A stretch of DNA of 64,000 nucleotides from Lysinibacillus louembei (GCF_033880585.1 NZ_CP137624.1:3896255-3960254); one strand, 5' to 3'; positions 18,543 through 27,947 are shown, numbered from the stretch's first letter. Made by a program: numbers and translations. Notes: generated from the sequence alone by a model not told the origin.

Positions 18543-19970
18543 TTATTTTTCCTGCTCCATTTCAGCAGTTTGTAAATTAATATTGTCCTCTGTTTTTTGC
18601 ACCTCAACTAAAAATAGGCGCTGCAACCATGTTTCCTCTATATAGTATTGTCCAGCTATTTGAACAATCGGCTCCGAATTTGTATTGTAACGTCGCTGGT
18701 TAAAGACATAGAAGCCTGGTTCATTTGGGAAACGGAAAGCGCGAGTGGCACTTTCAACATAGTAGCCTTTTGGACCTTTTCTAGCTGTGTAGCCTAGTCC
18801 ATTCAATACATCCTGTGCAGAGTATAGCACAAGCCCATCTTTAAAAATTACATCGATTGATTTTTGTTGCTCTCCATTCAAATAAACAGTACGTTTATCA
18901 TTAAACAAGAATGGGAATATTTCTTTAGAAGCTGTATTCATTGAAAAATATGATGTGTGAATGCCGAAGACAGCAGATAGTGCCTCGTCTAAAACGCTTG
19001 GTGTCACTTCCTTGCCTTCTAGCGCCTTTAGCTGCTCAAGCCATTTTGCTAGCTGCTCATCTGTCATTTTATTCATCAATGTCTGGATAATCTTGGTTGC
19101 TCGCTCTCCACCAAATGAGCTACCTGTTAAATAGCTGACCATTACTTCCTTAACCCATCTTGGCGTATCAACAAAATGATACATCGCATTTAATTGAGCA
19201 AATAGGACATGGCGTTGAATTTCATTCGTTGTAATTTGTGGTAAAAATAAAATACGCTTACTTGGCAGCTGTGAGTTATTTTCCCCTTCTACAACGGCAA
19301 TATGCTCATCGCTTAAAAATTCAAGCTTTGCTAGCTTTTCATTAAAAGCAGCAGTAGTCGGTTTTTTCGCATACACAGAAATAGTATTTGTCATTTGCTG
19401 TAATGCTAAATTACCTGCCTTCCAATACAGGTCCTGTACATTGCCCTCTCCGTTAAACATTGAATAATTTACAAGCGACAATGATTGTTGACCAACTAAC
19501 GGCAAGCCAGTTACCCATTGCCCACCAATTTCACTATCTGTTGAAATATGCAATGTTGTATATTTGACAGTACCATCCTTTAATTTAATAAATAAATCTT
19601 TCATCAATTCATTCGATTTCAAGCCACCATTTAAAGGAATTATGTAAGATAACGACTGCGTACCATTTTCTCCGCTATTAAATGTGTTTAAATCTTCACT
19701 TAAACGAGAGCAGCTATATTCTGTTTCAATAAAGCAGCTTGCATTTTCCGCTTTATTTGGCCAAACAATCGCAATTTCGCTATTCGGCAAATTTTTGAAA
19801 TGATGGCGGATATCTAAGCTTTCTCCTCGATAAACAATTTCAATTTCCTGTGAATAATTAAATGTATGCTCATTCAAATCAATATGATCTGAATAAACCT
19901 GAAACTGCATAAATAGCAGCGCACTGATTGTAGTAACTAAAATAACGAAAAAGCTAATGGCAAATTTCAT
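18543..19970 (-). CDS. Membrane-anchored extracellular protein of unknown function (475 aa)
   Basis: Not recognised as a known enzyme. An N-terminal hydrophobic segment (about residues 3-22) suggests a signal anchor, so the rest is probably outside the membrane. About residues 385-465 (DGLVLYSAQDVLNGLGYTA and following) resemble the copper-amine-oxidase-type stalk domains common in Bacillales surface proteins. Residues 250-340 are helical, with an RHVLFAQLNAMYHFV stretch. The ATG at 19970 follows AGGAGGA at 7 bases; a start seven codons earlier is possible. It is 15 bases upstream of rsmD and divergent from the next gene. Confidence 0.75.
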   Translation of the reverse strand: MKFAISFFVILVTTISALLFMQFQVYSDHIDLNEHTFNYSQEIEIVYRGESLDIRHHFKNLPNSEIAIVWPNKAENASCFIETEYSCSRLSEDLNTFNSGENGTQSLSYIIPLNGGLKSNELMKDLFIKLKDGTVKYTTLHISTDSEIGGQWVTGLPLVGQQSLSLVNYSMFNGEGNVQDLYWKAGNLALQQMTNTISVYAKKPTTAAFNEKLAKLEFLSDEHIAVVEGENNSQLPSKRILFLPQITTNEIQRHVLFAQLNAMYHFVDTPRWVKEVMVSYLTGSSFGGERATKIIQTLMNKMTDEQLAKWLEQLKALEGKEVTPSVLDEALSAVFGIHTSYFSMNTASKEIFPFLFNDKRTVYLNGEQQKSIDVIFKDGLVLYSAQDVLNGLGYTARKGPKGYYVESATRAFRFPNEPGFYVFNQRRYNTNSEPIVQIAGQYYIEETWLQRLFLVEVQKTEDNINLQTAEMEQEK

Positions 19971-20025
19971 GTGCTCATCCTCCTGCATCATGATACTATT
20001 ATGGTTGGAAAGGGTGTGACTTATA

Positions 20026-20421
20026 ATGATTCAACAATTTATCGAATTAGGGCAAGGCTATGGTGATGTTTTTGAGCTTTGTGAGCTAATGCAAACAAAT
20101 AAAGCCCGCATTCATCGCACATTTGTCTTTACCTCACAAAAGGAAGGAAAGACGTATGCCTCCTTTGCGCTTGCACTTCAGCCTGCGCAAGAAAGTAAAT
20201 TTATGCCGATTTACATATGCCGTGAAGGAATTCCTTATAATGAAGAAAAGCCGACACAACGCTTTGAAATTTTTAAACAAGCTTCTGAACAAGTAAATCA
20301 GCCAATACACTATCTTGAAGTAAAGCATTCTTCTAACTTTACCGAGCCGACTTTATTTTACCAATATTTAATTGGGATTTTGCGATTAAATCACTATATT
20401 CCTGCAATGCATGCACTATAA
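20026..20421 (+). CDS. Conserved hypothetical protein of the ylb region (131 aa)
   Basis: A soluble alpha/beta protein with no signal peptide. It opens [20 protein letters not shown] and ends with a helix after [14 protein letters not shown] believe it belongs to a short uncharacterised Bacillales family (possibly DUF7147), but this is from memory of similar sequences and is uncertain. It is convergent with ylbG, overlapping its 3' end by 6 bases. GGAAAGGGTGTG precedes the start. Confidence 0.7.
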   Translation: MIQQFIELGQGYGDVFELCELMQTNKARIHRTFVFTSQKEGKTYASFALALQPAQESKFMPIYICREGIPYNEEKPTQRFEIFKQASEQVNQPIHYLEVKHSSNFTEPTLFYQYLIGILRLNHYIPAMHAL

Positions 20422-20688
20422 ACCTGATTTATAATCGTATTCTTTCGCTTTATCAGGCTTTGCATTTTCAAATTCCGTTTTTAAAAATGGGCGGAATGAC
20501 TCTACAACGTCTTTCACAAATGGAAGGCGTTGTAATTTATTTGTAATTGCCTCAATCTCGTCGCGCTGACAATACATAACAACATACTTTAGCCTTCTTG
20601 AAATATAGTGAACATGACCATACTTACGCAAAGATTTGGCATGCTTCAATTGATTAACATAAACAATAAGTCCCTGTCTTTCATTCAT
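20416..20688 (-). CDS. ylbG: YlbG/UPF0298 family protein (90 aa)
   Basis: A small cytoplasmic protein of the DUF2129 family, function unknown. It shows the family features [20 protein letters not shown], a histidine/arginine-rich middle, and [17 protein letters not shown]. In B. subtilis ylbF and ylbG are adjacent; here a GDPD-like gene and the intervening non-coding DNA separate them. Confidence 0.9.
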   Translation of the reverse strand: MNERQGLIVYVNQLKHAKSLRKYGHVHYISRRLKYVVMYCQRDEIEAITNKLQRLPFVKDVVESFRPFLKTEFENAKPDKAKEYDYKSGL

Positions 20689-21095
20689 AAATCTTCCTCA
20701 TTTCTTCATCCTTTACACTTGGATACGCTGCTTTCAAATTATTATAGCAGCTGTAATTATATTTTAAATCAGCAAGATGCTCTCAACCTGCTGGAAAAAC
20801 GCATGTTACACAGCTCGCTCACCATATATAAAAATGGGCATTTGCGACTGAATCATGATAAAAGCATACCAAATGTCTAATTTGATAGCAACAGAGTTTA
20901 GACAGTAAGTAACATTTTCAGCTATAATGAGGAATAATAGGCTTATTTGAAAAATGACAGCTGCTGTTAATCCAGTTGTTAGCTTCCATGTACTAGGCTT
21001 TATAGGTCATTTTCTAAGCTGTTACAACAAAATCAATACAGTCTATTTGTTTTCAATTCACAATGCTTGAGGGAACAATTTGAGGAGGAAGACAT
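20689..21095. other. Non-coding interval between ylbG and the GDPD-like gene
   Basis: No convincing gene. A minus-strand open frame of about 33 codons ends in a TGA that overlaps the ylbG ATG. It lacks a plausible start and is open only back to a TGA near 20795, so it may be a remnant of an upstream gene. A plus-strand promoter lies at 20899-20928. Confidence 0.5.
20899..20928 (+). promoter_or_regulatory. Candidate sigma-A promoter for the GDPD-like gene
   Basis: TAGACA (20899-20904) and TATAAT (20923-20928) with an 18-base spacer. The start codon is 168 bases downstream, leaving a long leader. Confidence 0.5.
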
Positions 21096-22004
21096 ATGGG
21101 GAAAAAAGCAAAAGTTGCACTTGCTATTGCAGCTGCAAGCGCAGCAGTTTGGGCTGGCTCTAAAGCGGTAGCAAAGCCACAAAAACGACAAGTAAAAGAG
21201 TTATTGCAAGGAAAGCCGTTCATTTTTGCACATCGTGGTGGTGCACATTTAGCACCAGAACATACGCTATTGGCGTTCGATAAAGCAGCTGAGCTAGGAG
21301 TCGATGGCTTTTATGTTGATTTACGTTTAACAAAAGATGAAGAAATTATTGCCTTCACCGATGAAACTTTAGAGCGTACATCCACTGCGATTGGTTTTGT
21401 AAAAGATTTCACATTAGCTGAGCTTCAAGAAATTAATTTCGGTGAGAAATTCGAAGATTTAGAAGGTCATAAACCATTTGTCAATGAACACGTTACAGTT
21501 GTCACATTGCAAAAATTATTCGAAACATATCCAGATAAGAAATTTATTTTAAATATTCAAGATAACCCTGACACATATGAAGGTAGCTTAATTCCTTCAA
21601 AGCTATGGCGCATTATTGAAGAATTTAACCTTGCCCCACAAATGATTGTCACAAGTCCTTATCAGGAGCAAATTGATCGCTTTAATTTATATGCACAAAA
21701 TCAAATCGTGTTAGGTGCTAATGAGGGCGAGGCGACAAAAGCATACACATCCTTTACAAGCCAATTTGGACATTTATTTAACCCAAAGGTCGATGTGTTT
21801 ACAATCCCAACAAAATCTGCGCTCATTGCATTTGATTCAACGAAATTTATCCAATTTTTAAATGGATTAAATGTTGCTATTTTCTTTAAAGAGGTCAATG
21901 ATTTAGTGGCGATGAGCCGCTTATTACGCACAGGTTCACAAGGCATCGTGACAGACCGTCCAGACTTAGCACAGCCTATATTATTGAAATATAAAGACGA
22001 ATAA
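21096..22004 (+). CDS. Glycerophosphodiester phosphodiesterase-like protein lacking key catalytic residues (302 aa)
   Basis: A GDPD TIM-barrel fold with an N-terminal hydrophobic segment (about residues 6-24), probably a membrane anchor. The first catalytic histidine is kept (H46 in FAHRGG), as are E55 in PEHT and D75. Canonical GDPDs have ExD, HD and NIE motifs. Here the ExD glutamate is Y73 (FYVDLRLTK), the HD histidine is T88 (AFTDETLERT), and the metal-binding glutamate of NIE is Q155 (LNIQDN). With three of the five usual metal/catalytic positions changed, it is likely a pseudoenzyme or has a changed activity. Start behind GAGGAGGAAG. Monocistronic. Confidence 0.85.
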   Translation: MGKKAKVALAIAAASAAVWAGSKAVAKPQKRQVKELLQGKPFIFAHRGGAHLAPEHTLLAFDKAAELGVDGFYVDLRLTKDEEIIAFTDETLERTSTAIGFVKDFTLAELQEINFGEKFEDLEGHKPFVNEHVTVVTLQKLFETYPDKKFILNIQDNPDTYEGSLIPSKLWRIIEEFNLAPQMIVTSPYQEQIDRFNLYAQNQIVLGANEGEATKAYTSFTSQFGHLFNPKVDVFTIPTKSALIAFDSTKFIQFLNGLNVAIFFKEVNDLVAMSRLLRTGSQGIVTDRPDLAQPILLKYKDE

Positions 22005-22017
22005 ATACCTCAAAATA

Positions 22018-22047
22018 AAAAGGCACATGAAATTTCATGCGCCTTTT
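22018..22047. terminator. Bidirectional terminator between the GDPD-like gene and ylbF
   Basis: Imperfect palindrome AAAAGGC-CATGAAA/TTTCATG-GCCTTTT between convergent genes, with T tracts on both strands. Confidence 0.85.
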
Positions 22048-22056
22048 TAACTTGCT

Positions 22057-22503
22057 TTATGCTGAGCAAGAGCAGCTGCCACCTGTACCGCAGCCTGTGC
22101 CACAGCTACTACCACTATTAAAAAATGGATTGCTTACTGGCACTTTGACCGCTTCTGAGACGGAACGCCCTATAATTAGGCTAATCTCGTCCAATAAATC
22201 TTGCACATCATTTTCTGCAAGCTTTAATGCAGCAATGCGATCATCAAGGTCTAATGCTCGCTTTTGCTCGCGTATTTTTTTCATAATTGTATGGTAATCT
22301 GGGTGATATTTACCGAAGCGTTGCACGTCCTCATAATGCTCCTTCATTCGCCCAAATGCTTGAATTTGACTAGCAAGCTCGACATCTGTATAAACTACTG
22401 CATATGCCTCTTTCAGCCTTTTCACTGGCTCTGAAGAAAGAATCATCGCGCTTAATTCATCCGCTTCATCTAAAATAAATGCCCATTCAGAAGTCATTAA
22501 CAT
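22057..22503 (-). CDS. ylbF: YlbF/RicF, iron-sulfur RNA-maturation cofactor (148 aa)
   Basis: RicF acts with RicA (YmcA) and RicT (YaaT) to promote RNase Y-dependent mRNA processing, and so affects competence, sporulation and biofilm. The all-helical YlbF core (about residues 8-115, IQAFGRMKEHYEDVQRFGKY) is followed by a cysteine-rich tail (SCGTGCGTGGSCSCSA). The tail matches the Fe-S cluster-ligating C-terminus of the family. The ATG at 22503 follows GGAGGAAAAAAG. Confidence 0.9.
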   Translation of the reverse strand: MLMTSEWAFILDEADELSAMILSSEPVKRLKEAYAVVYTDVELASQIQAFGRMKEHYEDVQRFGKYHPDYHTIMKKIREQKRALDLDDRIAALKLAENDVQDLLDEISLIIGRSVSEAVKVPVSNPFFNSGSSCGTGCGTGGSCSCSA

Positions 22504-22629
22504 TCTTTTTTCCTCCAGTCTGTCATTATCATAACAGAAATATAGATTATGTGGAATCGGAATGCTTATTCATCTCATACAAAATCTGTAAAAGACACTA
22601 TATTCATTTGCCAAGTCTGTTGATATTTA

Positions 22630-23595
22630 TCATGAATCAACTCGATTCAATACCGTTTCACCTTTCGCATAAGCAACTAGCGCTGCAACATTTAATTTCA
22701 TCATTGCTGTTCTCGTTTGTAAGGAGGCGCTCCCTATATGAGGCAATACAACAACATTTGGTAGTGTAAGAAGTGGATGACTCAAAGCAATTGGCTCTTG
22801 TTCAAAAACATCTAGCCCTGCTGCCCACAGCTTACCATCTTTTAATGCTTGATAAAGCGCAACTTCATCAACAATACCTCCACGTGCCGCATTAATCAAT
22901 ACTGCATCTTTCTTCATCAGCGCCAATTGTCGCTCAGCGATAAGTCCCTCTGTTTCCTTACTAAATGGTGCCATCACGACAACAAAATCCGATTCCTGCA
23001 ACAAATCCTCAAGCGTTTTATAATGAAAACCATATTGTTGTTCTTCAACAAGCTTACGGCTGCGATTATGATAAAGCACCTTCATATTAAAGCCTGATGC
23101 TCGTCTCGCTACAGCTTGACCAATCCGTCCTAATCCGATGATCCCAATAGTAGCACCACCAACATCTTTTCCAACGAGCTGTAATGGATACCAGCCTTGC
23201 CATTTCCCTTCACGTAAATAGCGCTCCGCCTCTGGAATTCGACGTGCAGTAGCTAATAATAAAGCAAATACTAAATCTGCTGTCGTCTCTGTTAAAACAT
23301 CTGGTGTATTCGTTGCAATAATTCCTCTACTACGCACTGCCTCCATATCAATATTATTAAAACCAACTGATAATGTACTAACGATTTGTAAGTTTGGTGC
23401 ATGTGCTAAAAGCTCTGCATCCACCTGATCGGCTAAGGTTACCCAAAGTGCATGACAATCTTTCACCGCAGCTAAAAGCTTTTCACGTGGTATGACAGCC
23501 TCCTCTTCAGACCATTCAGCAACATCAAAATAACTATGTAACGGCTCCACAATATGTGCTGGTAATTTGCGTGTAATGAATAATTTCTTTTTCAA
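22630..23595 (-). CDS. D-isomer-specific 2-hydroxyacid dehydrogenase (321 aa)
   Basis: NAD(P)-dependent reduction of 2-oxoacids, probably glyoxylate/hydroxypyruvate-type given the overall similarity to GhrB/GyaR proteins. The nucleotide-binding loop is GIIGLGRIGQAVARR. The catalytic residues are Arg in NAARGGIVDE, Glu in FEQEPI and His in LPHIGSAS. The ribosome binding site CTGGAGG precedes MKKKLFITRK. A stand-alone gene between terminators; its substrate is not decided by sequence. Confidence 0.88.
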   Translation of the reverse strand: MKKKLFITRKLPAHIVEPLHSYFDVAEWSEEEAVIPREKLLAAVKDCHALWVTLADQVDAELLAHAPNLQIVSTLSVGFNNIDMEAVRSRGIIATNTPDVLTETTADLVFALLLATARRIPEAERYLREGKWQGWYPLQLVGKDVGGATIGIIGLGRIGQAVARRASGFNMKVLYHNRSRKLVEEQQYGFHYKTLEDLLQESDFVVVMAPFSKETEGLIAERQLALMKKDAVLINAARGGIVDEVALYQALKDGKLWAAGLDVFEQEPIALSHPLLTLPNVVVLPHIGSASLQTRTAMMKLNVAALVAYAKGETVLNRVDS

Positions 23596-23614
23596 ACTGC
23601 TTTACCTCCAGTAC

Positions 23615-23650
23615 AAAAAAGTCGCCTTAAAATAAATTTTCAAGACGACT
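23615..23650 (-). terminator. Terminator after murE
   Basis: A 9-bp stem with one mismatch (23620-23628 with 23642-23650) is followed by six T on the minus strand, about 70 bases past the murE stop. Confidence 0.75.
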
Positions 23651-23722
23651 CCCACTTTTATAATTCTTAAAATTATCATAATACAAATAGCGTTAGATAA
23701 CAATTAAGCACATGGTGACTAT

Positions 23723-25201
23723 TCATTCTGTACAGCCTAATTTTTTCAAGGCATTTTCCACACATTCTTTATCGGAAAATGGAATTGTAATAGAGCCAAT
23801 TGTTTGTGTTTGTTCATGCCCTTTCCCAGCAATGACGATTACATCGCCTCGTCTTGCCTCGCAAATCGCTTTTTCAATCGCTCGTGCTCGGTCCTCTATT
23901 TCCTCATACGGCTGCTCGCTATAAAAGCCTGACTTTATTTGCGCATTAATATCAGATGGCTTCTCATTTCTTGCATTATCTGTCGTTAAATAAATTTTAT
24001 AGGCATATGTTGAAGCAATTGTGCCCATCTTTCGCCTTTTATCTTTATCCCTTTCACCACCACAGCTAAAAACAAGGCGTATCCGTTCCATTTTTAATGC
24101 TTGTAGCACCGCTTTCAAAGCTGCTGGTGTATGCGCATAATCAATAATAATACGCAAGCCTCTATCATTCGTTATTTCCTGCATACGTCCTTCTGGCAAT
24201 TTTACGTGCAAGCATCCTGGAATGAGCTGTGCTATATCAAAATTTAAAACATATAATGTGGCAAGTGCCGCAACGATGTTTTGAATTTGAAATTCACCAA
24301 CAAATGGGAGCACAAGTATATGGTCCTCACCTTTGTATTGTATGCAGCATGTGCTATGTCCTTCGTTTTCCGTCAATAGCTGCCACTGCATATCAACTCG
24401 TCCCTTTGAGCCAAAGAGCACTGTTTTTTTCTTTAAATTGATGCCAACGGAGCGACTAAATGGGTCATCCCCATTTAAAACGACATTTTTCGCCAATACG
24501 GCAAGTCGTTGCTTCGCCTTTTTATAATTTTCAAGTGAGCCATGGTCCTCAATATGCTCTGCTGATAAATTTAAAAAAATGCCAACATCAATCGCACAAT
24601 CATCTAATCGATGATGCGCCAAGCCCATTGAGGAAGCTTCTAAAATGGCATATTCGACACCTTGACGTACAGCAATTTGAAATACTTCTTGTAATTGCTT
24701 TGCCTGCAATGTTGTCAAAGATTCATAAGAAGTAAGTAAACGCTCACCATTTAAAAACACACCGTTCGTTCCGATAACGACACAGCTTTTCCCCTGTATT
24801 TGCAGCAGTTGACTAATAAAATGGCTGACCGTCGTTTTTCCATTTGTTCCTGTCACTGCAATTACGGTTAAAGCCTCCGCTGGAAAATTCCGCAGCTTTG
24901 CACTTGCAAATGATAAAAACTGCATACTATTTGGCACCCAGACAATTGGAATTGACAGTTTTAAATCGAGTAGTGCATCATCCTCTACAATAATAGCGCT
25001 TGCTCCATTGCGGATTGCTTGCTGTAAAAATGCCTGCCCATTATATTTTCTTCCTTTTCGCAGCACGTATATATAGCCTTGCTGAATATTTTGCGCATAA
25101 TCATCAATTCCTGTTACTTGCTCTCGAATTGAGCCTTTTACAATACACGGCCAATCTTTTAACAATTCGGCTAGCTGCACATTTAGTTCACTCCTTTTCA
25201 T
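23723..25201 (-). CDS. murE: UDP-MurNAc-L-Ala-D-Glu amino acid ligase, MurE family (492 aa)
   Basis: Adds the third amino acid (L-Lys or meso-diaminopimelate) to the cell-wall precursor. The three Mur-ligase domains are present. The ATP loop is GTNGKTT (residues 118-124). Central features include AILEASSMGLAHHRLD and NLSAEHIEDHG, and the C-terminal domain carries IIIDYAHTP. The specificity motif is usually DNPR in DAP-adding enzymes; here it reads D408-N-A-R411. The arginine is kept and the proline is lost. The gene is outside the dcw cluster, where the mraY-spoVD junction lacks a murE. Alone between ylbC and a terminator. A second MurE elsewhere is likely but unproven. Confidence 0.9.
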   Translation of the reverse strand: MKRSELNVQLAELLKDWPCIVKGSIREQVTGIDDYAQNIQQGYIYVLRKGRKYNGQAFLQQAIRNGASAIIVEDDALLDLKLSIPIVWVPNSMQFLSFASAKLRNFPAEALTVIAVTGTNGKTTVSHFISQLLQIQGKSCVVIGTNGVFLNGERLLTSYESLTTLQAKQLQEVFQIAVRQGVEYAILEASSMGLAHHRLDDCAIDVGIFLNLSAEHIEDHGSLENYKKAKQRLAVLAKNVVLNGDDPFSRSVGINLKKKTVLFGSKGRVDMQWQLLTENEGHSTCCIQYKGEDHILVLPFVGEFQIQNIVAALATLYVLNFDIAQLIPGCLHVKLPEGRMQEITNDRGLRIIIDYAHTPAALKAVLQALKMERIRLVFSCGGERDKDKRRKMGTIASTYAYKIYLTTDNARNEKPSDINAQIKSGFYSEQPYEEIEDRARAIEKAICEARRGDVIVIAGKGHEQTQTIGSITIPFSDKECVENALKKLGCTE

Positions 25202-25227
25202 TACTGTATGAAAAGAAGTAATAAATG

Positions 25228-26304
25228 CTACTGTAGCCCAGACAAATCTCGGTTATTTTTTGTGATTAATATTTGCGTATAATAATCCATATATGCACCT
25301 GTACCAATATGTGTAAAGCCTTCATCAAGCAATACTTTGCGATGCTCTTTTGAATTAAGCCAGCCATGCATCGCCTCAATGACATCGATATAGGTCGTAG
25401 CAGTTATTTCACTTGCTGATTTAAATTGAATATCTAGAGCAGTAAGACGATCCTTTAAGGAAATATCCTCAATCTCTGTTTCTTGCGTTGTCGCGTTTCG
25501 TAAAAATAAATTCTCGCTATTTTTCATCGCTAACTCCTGAATTACTGGGTCGCTTACAAGCAACTGTAAACCATACTGCTCTCGAAACACATTTGTTAAA
25601 TCTAAAAGCTGGTCTACGTTTGCTTGATGGATATATTTTTGATGATAAGAAGATGGTGTTGGCGTATTAATAATTTCTCCAATAAATTGCATTTCATAAG
25701 GTTTATGCGTTACGAGCGTCTCCTTATCTAAAAAGCGGACACCTATTAATTTTTCTGTTTCTGTATCGATATAAAGCTGCGCAAAGATATCTTGAAACTT
25801 CACTAATATACGACTATGCAAATCGTAATCATTCATCGCAAACATATAAATATTATCGTCAATTTGAGCTGTCACTTCCGATTCAATAATCGTCATACGA
25901 TAAATATCTCCTAGCATTTCTCCAATTTCATAAGGAGCGACATCCATATTGGGGCTATTCGTATAAACTTGCACGACAGTATCGTCCGCAATGCCAAACA
26001 TTTTCAACCCATCTTGATTATGATAAACCCACCACTTGTAATGAAAAGGCGTTTTATCAATGCGTGTAGGTCGACCGTATGTAGATAAGATTTCCTTGCT
26101 TTGCTTTCCAATATACGTTGATAGGCCCTCTATCGGTCGTGTTAATGTCTGCTCACTATCGACAATATCCTTTTCTTCTAAAATCGGCTGCTGGACAACA
26201 TTCGGTCCTTCTAGCGGATCATGCTGCTTGGCATTAGGTCCTGCGTAATAATATATAATACCTATAAAGGCGACAATAATTAAAATTCGGAAAAGGGATT
26301 CCAT
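25228..26304 (-). CDS. ylbC: YlbC-like CAP/SCP-domain protein (358 aa)
   Basis: An N-terminal membrane anchor (about residues 4-19) precedes a CAP-associated domain with the YGRPTRIDKTPFHYKWWVYH stretch. A C-terminal CAP (SCP/PR1-like) domain runs from about residue 228: LTNVFREQYGLQLLVSD, then AMHGWLNSKEHRKVLLDEGF with the conserved Trp and His, and HIGTGAYM. Bacterial CAP proteins are extracellular and mostly of unknown role; some relate to spores. Position agrees with B. subtilis ylbC. Confidence 0.88.
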   Translation of the reverse strand: MESLFRILIIVAFIGIIYYYAGPNAKQHDPLEGPNVVQQPILEEKDIVDSEQTLTRPIEGLSTYIGKQSKEILSTYGRPTRIDKTPFHYKWWVYHNQDGLKMFGIADDTVVQVYTNSPNMDVAPYEIGEMLGDIYRMTIIESEVTAQIDDNIYMFAMNDYDLHSRILVKFQDIFAQLYIDTETEKLIGVRFLDKETLVTHKPYEMQFIGEIINTPTPSSYHQKYIHQANVDQLLDLTNVFREQYGLQLLVSDPVIQELAMKNSENLFLRNATTQETEIEDISLKDRLTALDIQFKSASEITATTYIDVIEAMHGWLNSKEHRKVLLDEGFTHIGTGAYMDYYTQILITKNNRDLSGLQ

Positions 26305-26453
26305 TTGTACCTCCTTAAACCTATTTGTTACTTCACATTATAGCAATTAAAGCAAGCTTGACACAATGTTGTCATTGCAACAAAGCTAAATTTGCTCTAT
26401 TATAAAATGGAGCATATATAAGTATGTACGATTTTTTAGAGGAGGATTATACA

Positions 26454-26810
26454 ATGTATTTTGAAAACACAAACCTTGAAGACGTAGTAGTTGATCAACA
26501 AGTGTTGACACGACTTTTAGAAAAACATGGATTAGAATGTCATGGTGCTTGGGATTATGACCGTATGACTTTTGACCGTCGCTTCGATGTACGTGAAGGT
26601 CGCTATTATTTACGTTTATTCTGCACTGCTATTTCAGGCGATGTAGGCGCTCATGATGCAACATTAAAATTACTTAAACCTGTTATCGGTAAATACTACT
26701 ATCCACATGGCGTAGAATACACTGACGAAGTATTCCCTGCTCATTTAGTAAAAGATTGCGAAAAAATCTTAGCAGACGTTCGTAAGGATTTAACTGAATT
26801 TGGTATTTAA
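26454..26810 (+). CDS. YugN-family protein (118 aa)
   Basis: A small soluble protein that starts MYFENTNLEDVVVDQQVL, typical of the YugN-like family, whose function is unknown. The ATG at 26454 follows GAGGAGGATT; an earlier ATG at 26424 would make that site coding and is less likely. Single gene with its own terminator. Confidence 0.8.
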   Translation: MYFENTNLEDVVVDQQVLTRLLEKHGLECHGAWDYDRMTFDRRFDVREGRYYLRLFCTAISGDVGAHDATLKLLKPVIGKYYYPHGVEYTDEVFPAHLVKDCEKILADVRKDLTEFGI

Positions 26811-26820
26811 TCAAAATGAG

Positions 26821-26856
26821 AGGCTGTAAGGAAAGATTAATCTTTCTTTACAGCCT
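26821..26856. terminator. Bidirectional terminator between yugN-like and EamA genes
   Basis: An almost uninterrupted 18-bp inverted repeat (26821-26838 with 26839-26856, two mismatches) between convergent genes. Confidence 0.85.
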
Positions 26857-27735
26857 TACGCATTTTTCCGTTTTAAAGTGAGAAAATAAGTAGCACCCTC
26901 CTATAACAAGAAGTCCCCCCATCACTTGTACTGAGGTCAATTGCTCTCCTAACAAAAGAAGTGCCAAAATAGCAGTAAAAATCGGATTGAAATTCAAAAA
27001 AACTCCCGCTGTTGTTGCTCCTAATTTTTGTACCCCTACATTCCACAACAGCATGCAAACAACCGTTGAAATAATCCCTGTATAAAGCAACGCTTGAATA
27101 AAGGAAGTATTGATATTCGTAACAGAAAAGCTTGCCACATTAAAAGGTAATAAAATAATAAGTCCAAAAATTCCTGCATATAACGTACATAGTAACGGAG
27201 AAACAATTTGCATTGCCCACTTACTACAAATAGAATAAATACCCCATATGCAAACCGCCACAATCATCCATACATCTCCTATGTTAAAGCCAACTGATAG
27301 AAGCATCCCTAGCTTTCCTTGCGTCAAGACTAAAATAACCCCAAATAGCGAAAGTAGCACTGCACCTATTTGCCAAATAGTAATCTTCTCTTTTAGAAAG
27401 ATCAAGGAGAAAATAGCAATTGATATCGTATTTAATGTTGAAATTAAACCTGCATTTGTTGAAGTTGTATGCTCTAGCGCTAAAAACTGACAAATATTAA
27501 ATAAAACAACCCCTGTTAGTCCCATTAAAAATAGTGGTAGCAATGCTTGGCGTGGAGGCAACAGCTTTTTTTCTTTCCACCATACGATTGGCAACAGGCA
27601 AACAACCGCAATCAACCATCTTAGGCTTGTCAACGTCATCGGAGAAGCATGTTCTACAAGCGATTTACTAACAACAAAATTTCCTCCCCAAAATAAACTT
27701 GTCACAAGCAATAATAATACATAACGGCTCGGCAT
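26848..27735 (-). CDS. EamA/DMT-superfamily transporter (295 aa)
   Basis: Ten predicted membrane helices in two EamA repeats, for example FWGGNFVVSKSLVEHASPMT and, in the second half, GVFLNFNPIFTAILALLLLGE. Such proteins export amino acids or metabolites. The ATG at 27735 lies 9 bases after AAAGGAG; the longer open frame from 27819 lacks support. It is divergent from an Lrp-family regulator, which suggests control by it. The substrate is unknown. Confidence 0.88.
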   Translation of the reverse strand: MPSRYVLLLLVTSLFWGGNFVVSKSLVEHASPMTLTSLRWLIAVVCLLPIVWWKEKKLLPPRQALLPLFLMGLTGVVLFNICQFLALEHTTSTNAGLISTLNTISIAIFSLIFLKEKITIWQIGAVLLSLFGVILVLTQGKLGMLLSVGFNIGDVWMIVAVCIWGIYSICSKWAMQIVSPLLCTLYAGIFGLIILLPFNVASFSVTNINTSFIQALLYTGIISTVVCMLLWNVGVQKLGATTAGVFLNFNPIFTAILALLLLGEQLTSVQVMGGLLVIGGCYLFSHFKTEKCVRL

Positions 27736-27947
27736 TCCCTTTAGCTCCTTTCCCCATTGAACATAGAGCATTGCACAATGACATTTGTATTTAGTATAAT
27801 AGATTCGTTCACACAGCAAAATAACATTCTTTTAAAGCCTATAAAAACAAAATAAAATTAAGTAAAGACTAATATTAATAAAATAAAATTCAAAATACAT
27901 ATTAGAAATAGCTTGAAATTTGAATGATTATTAAGGAGAGATTTTTG

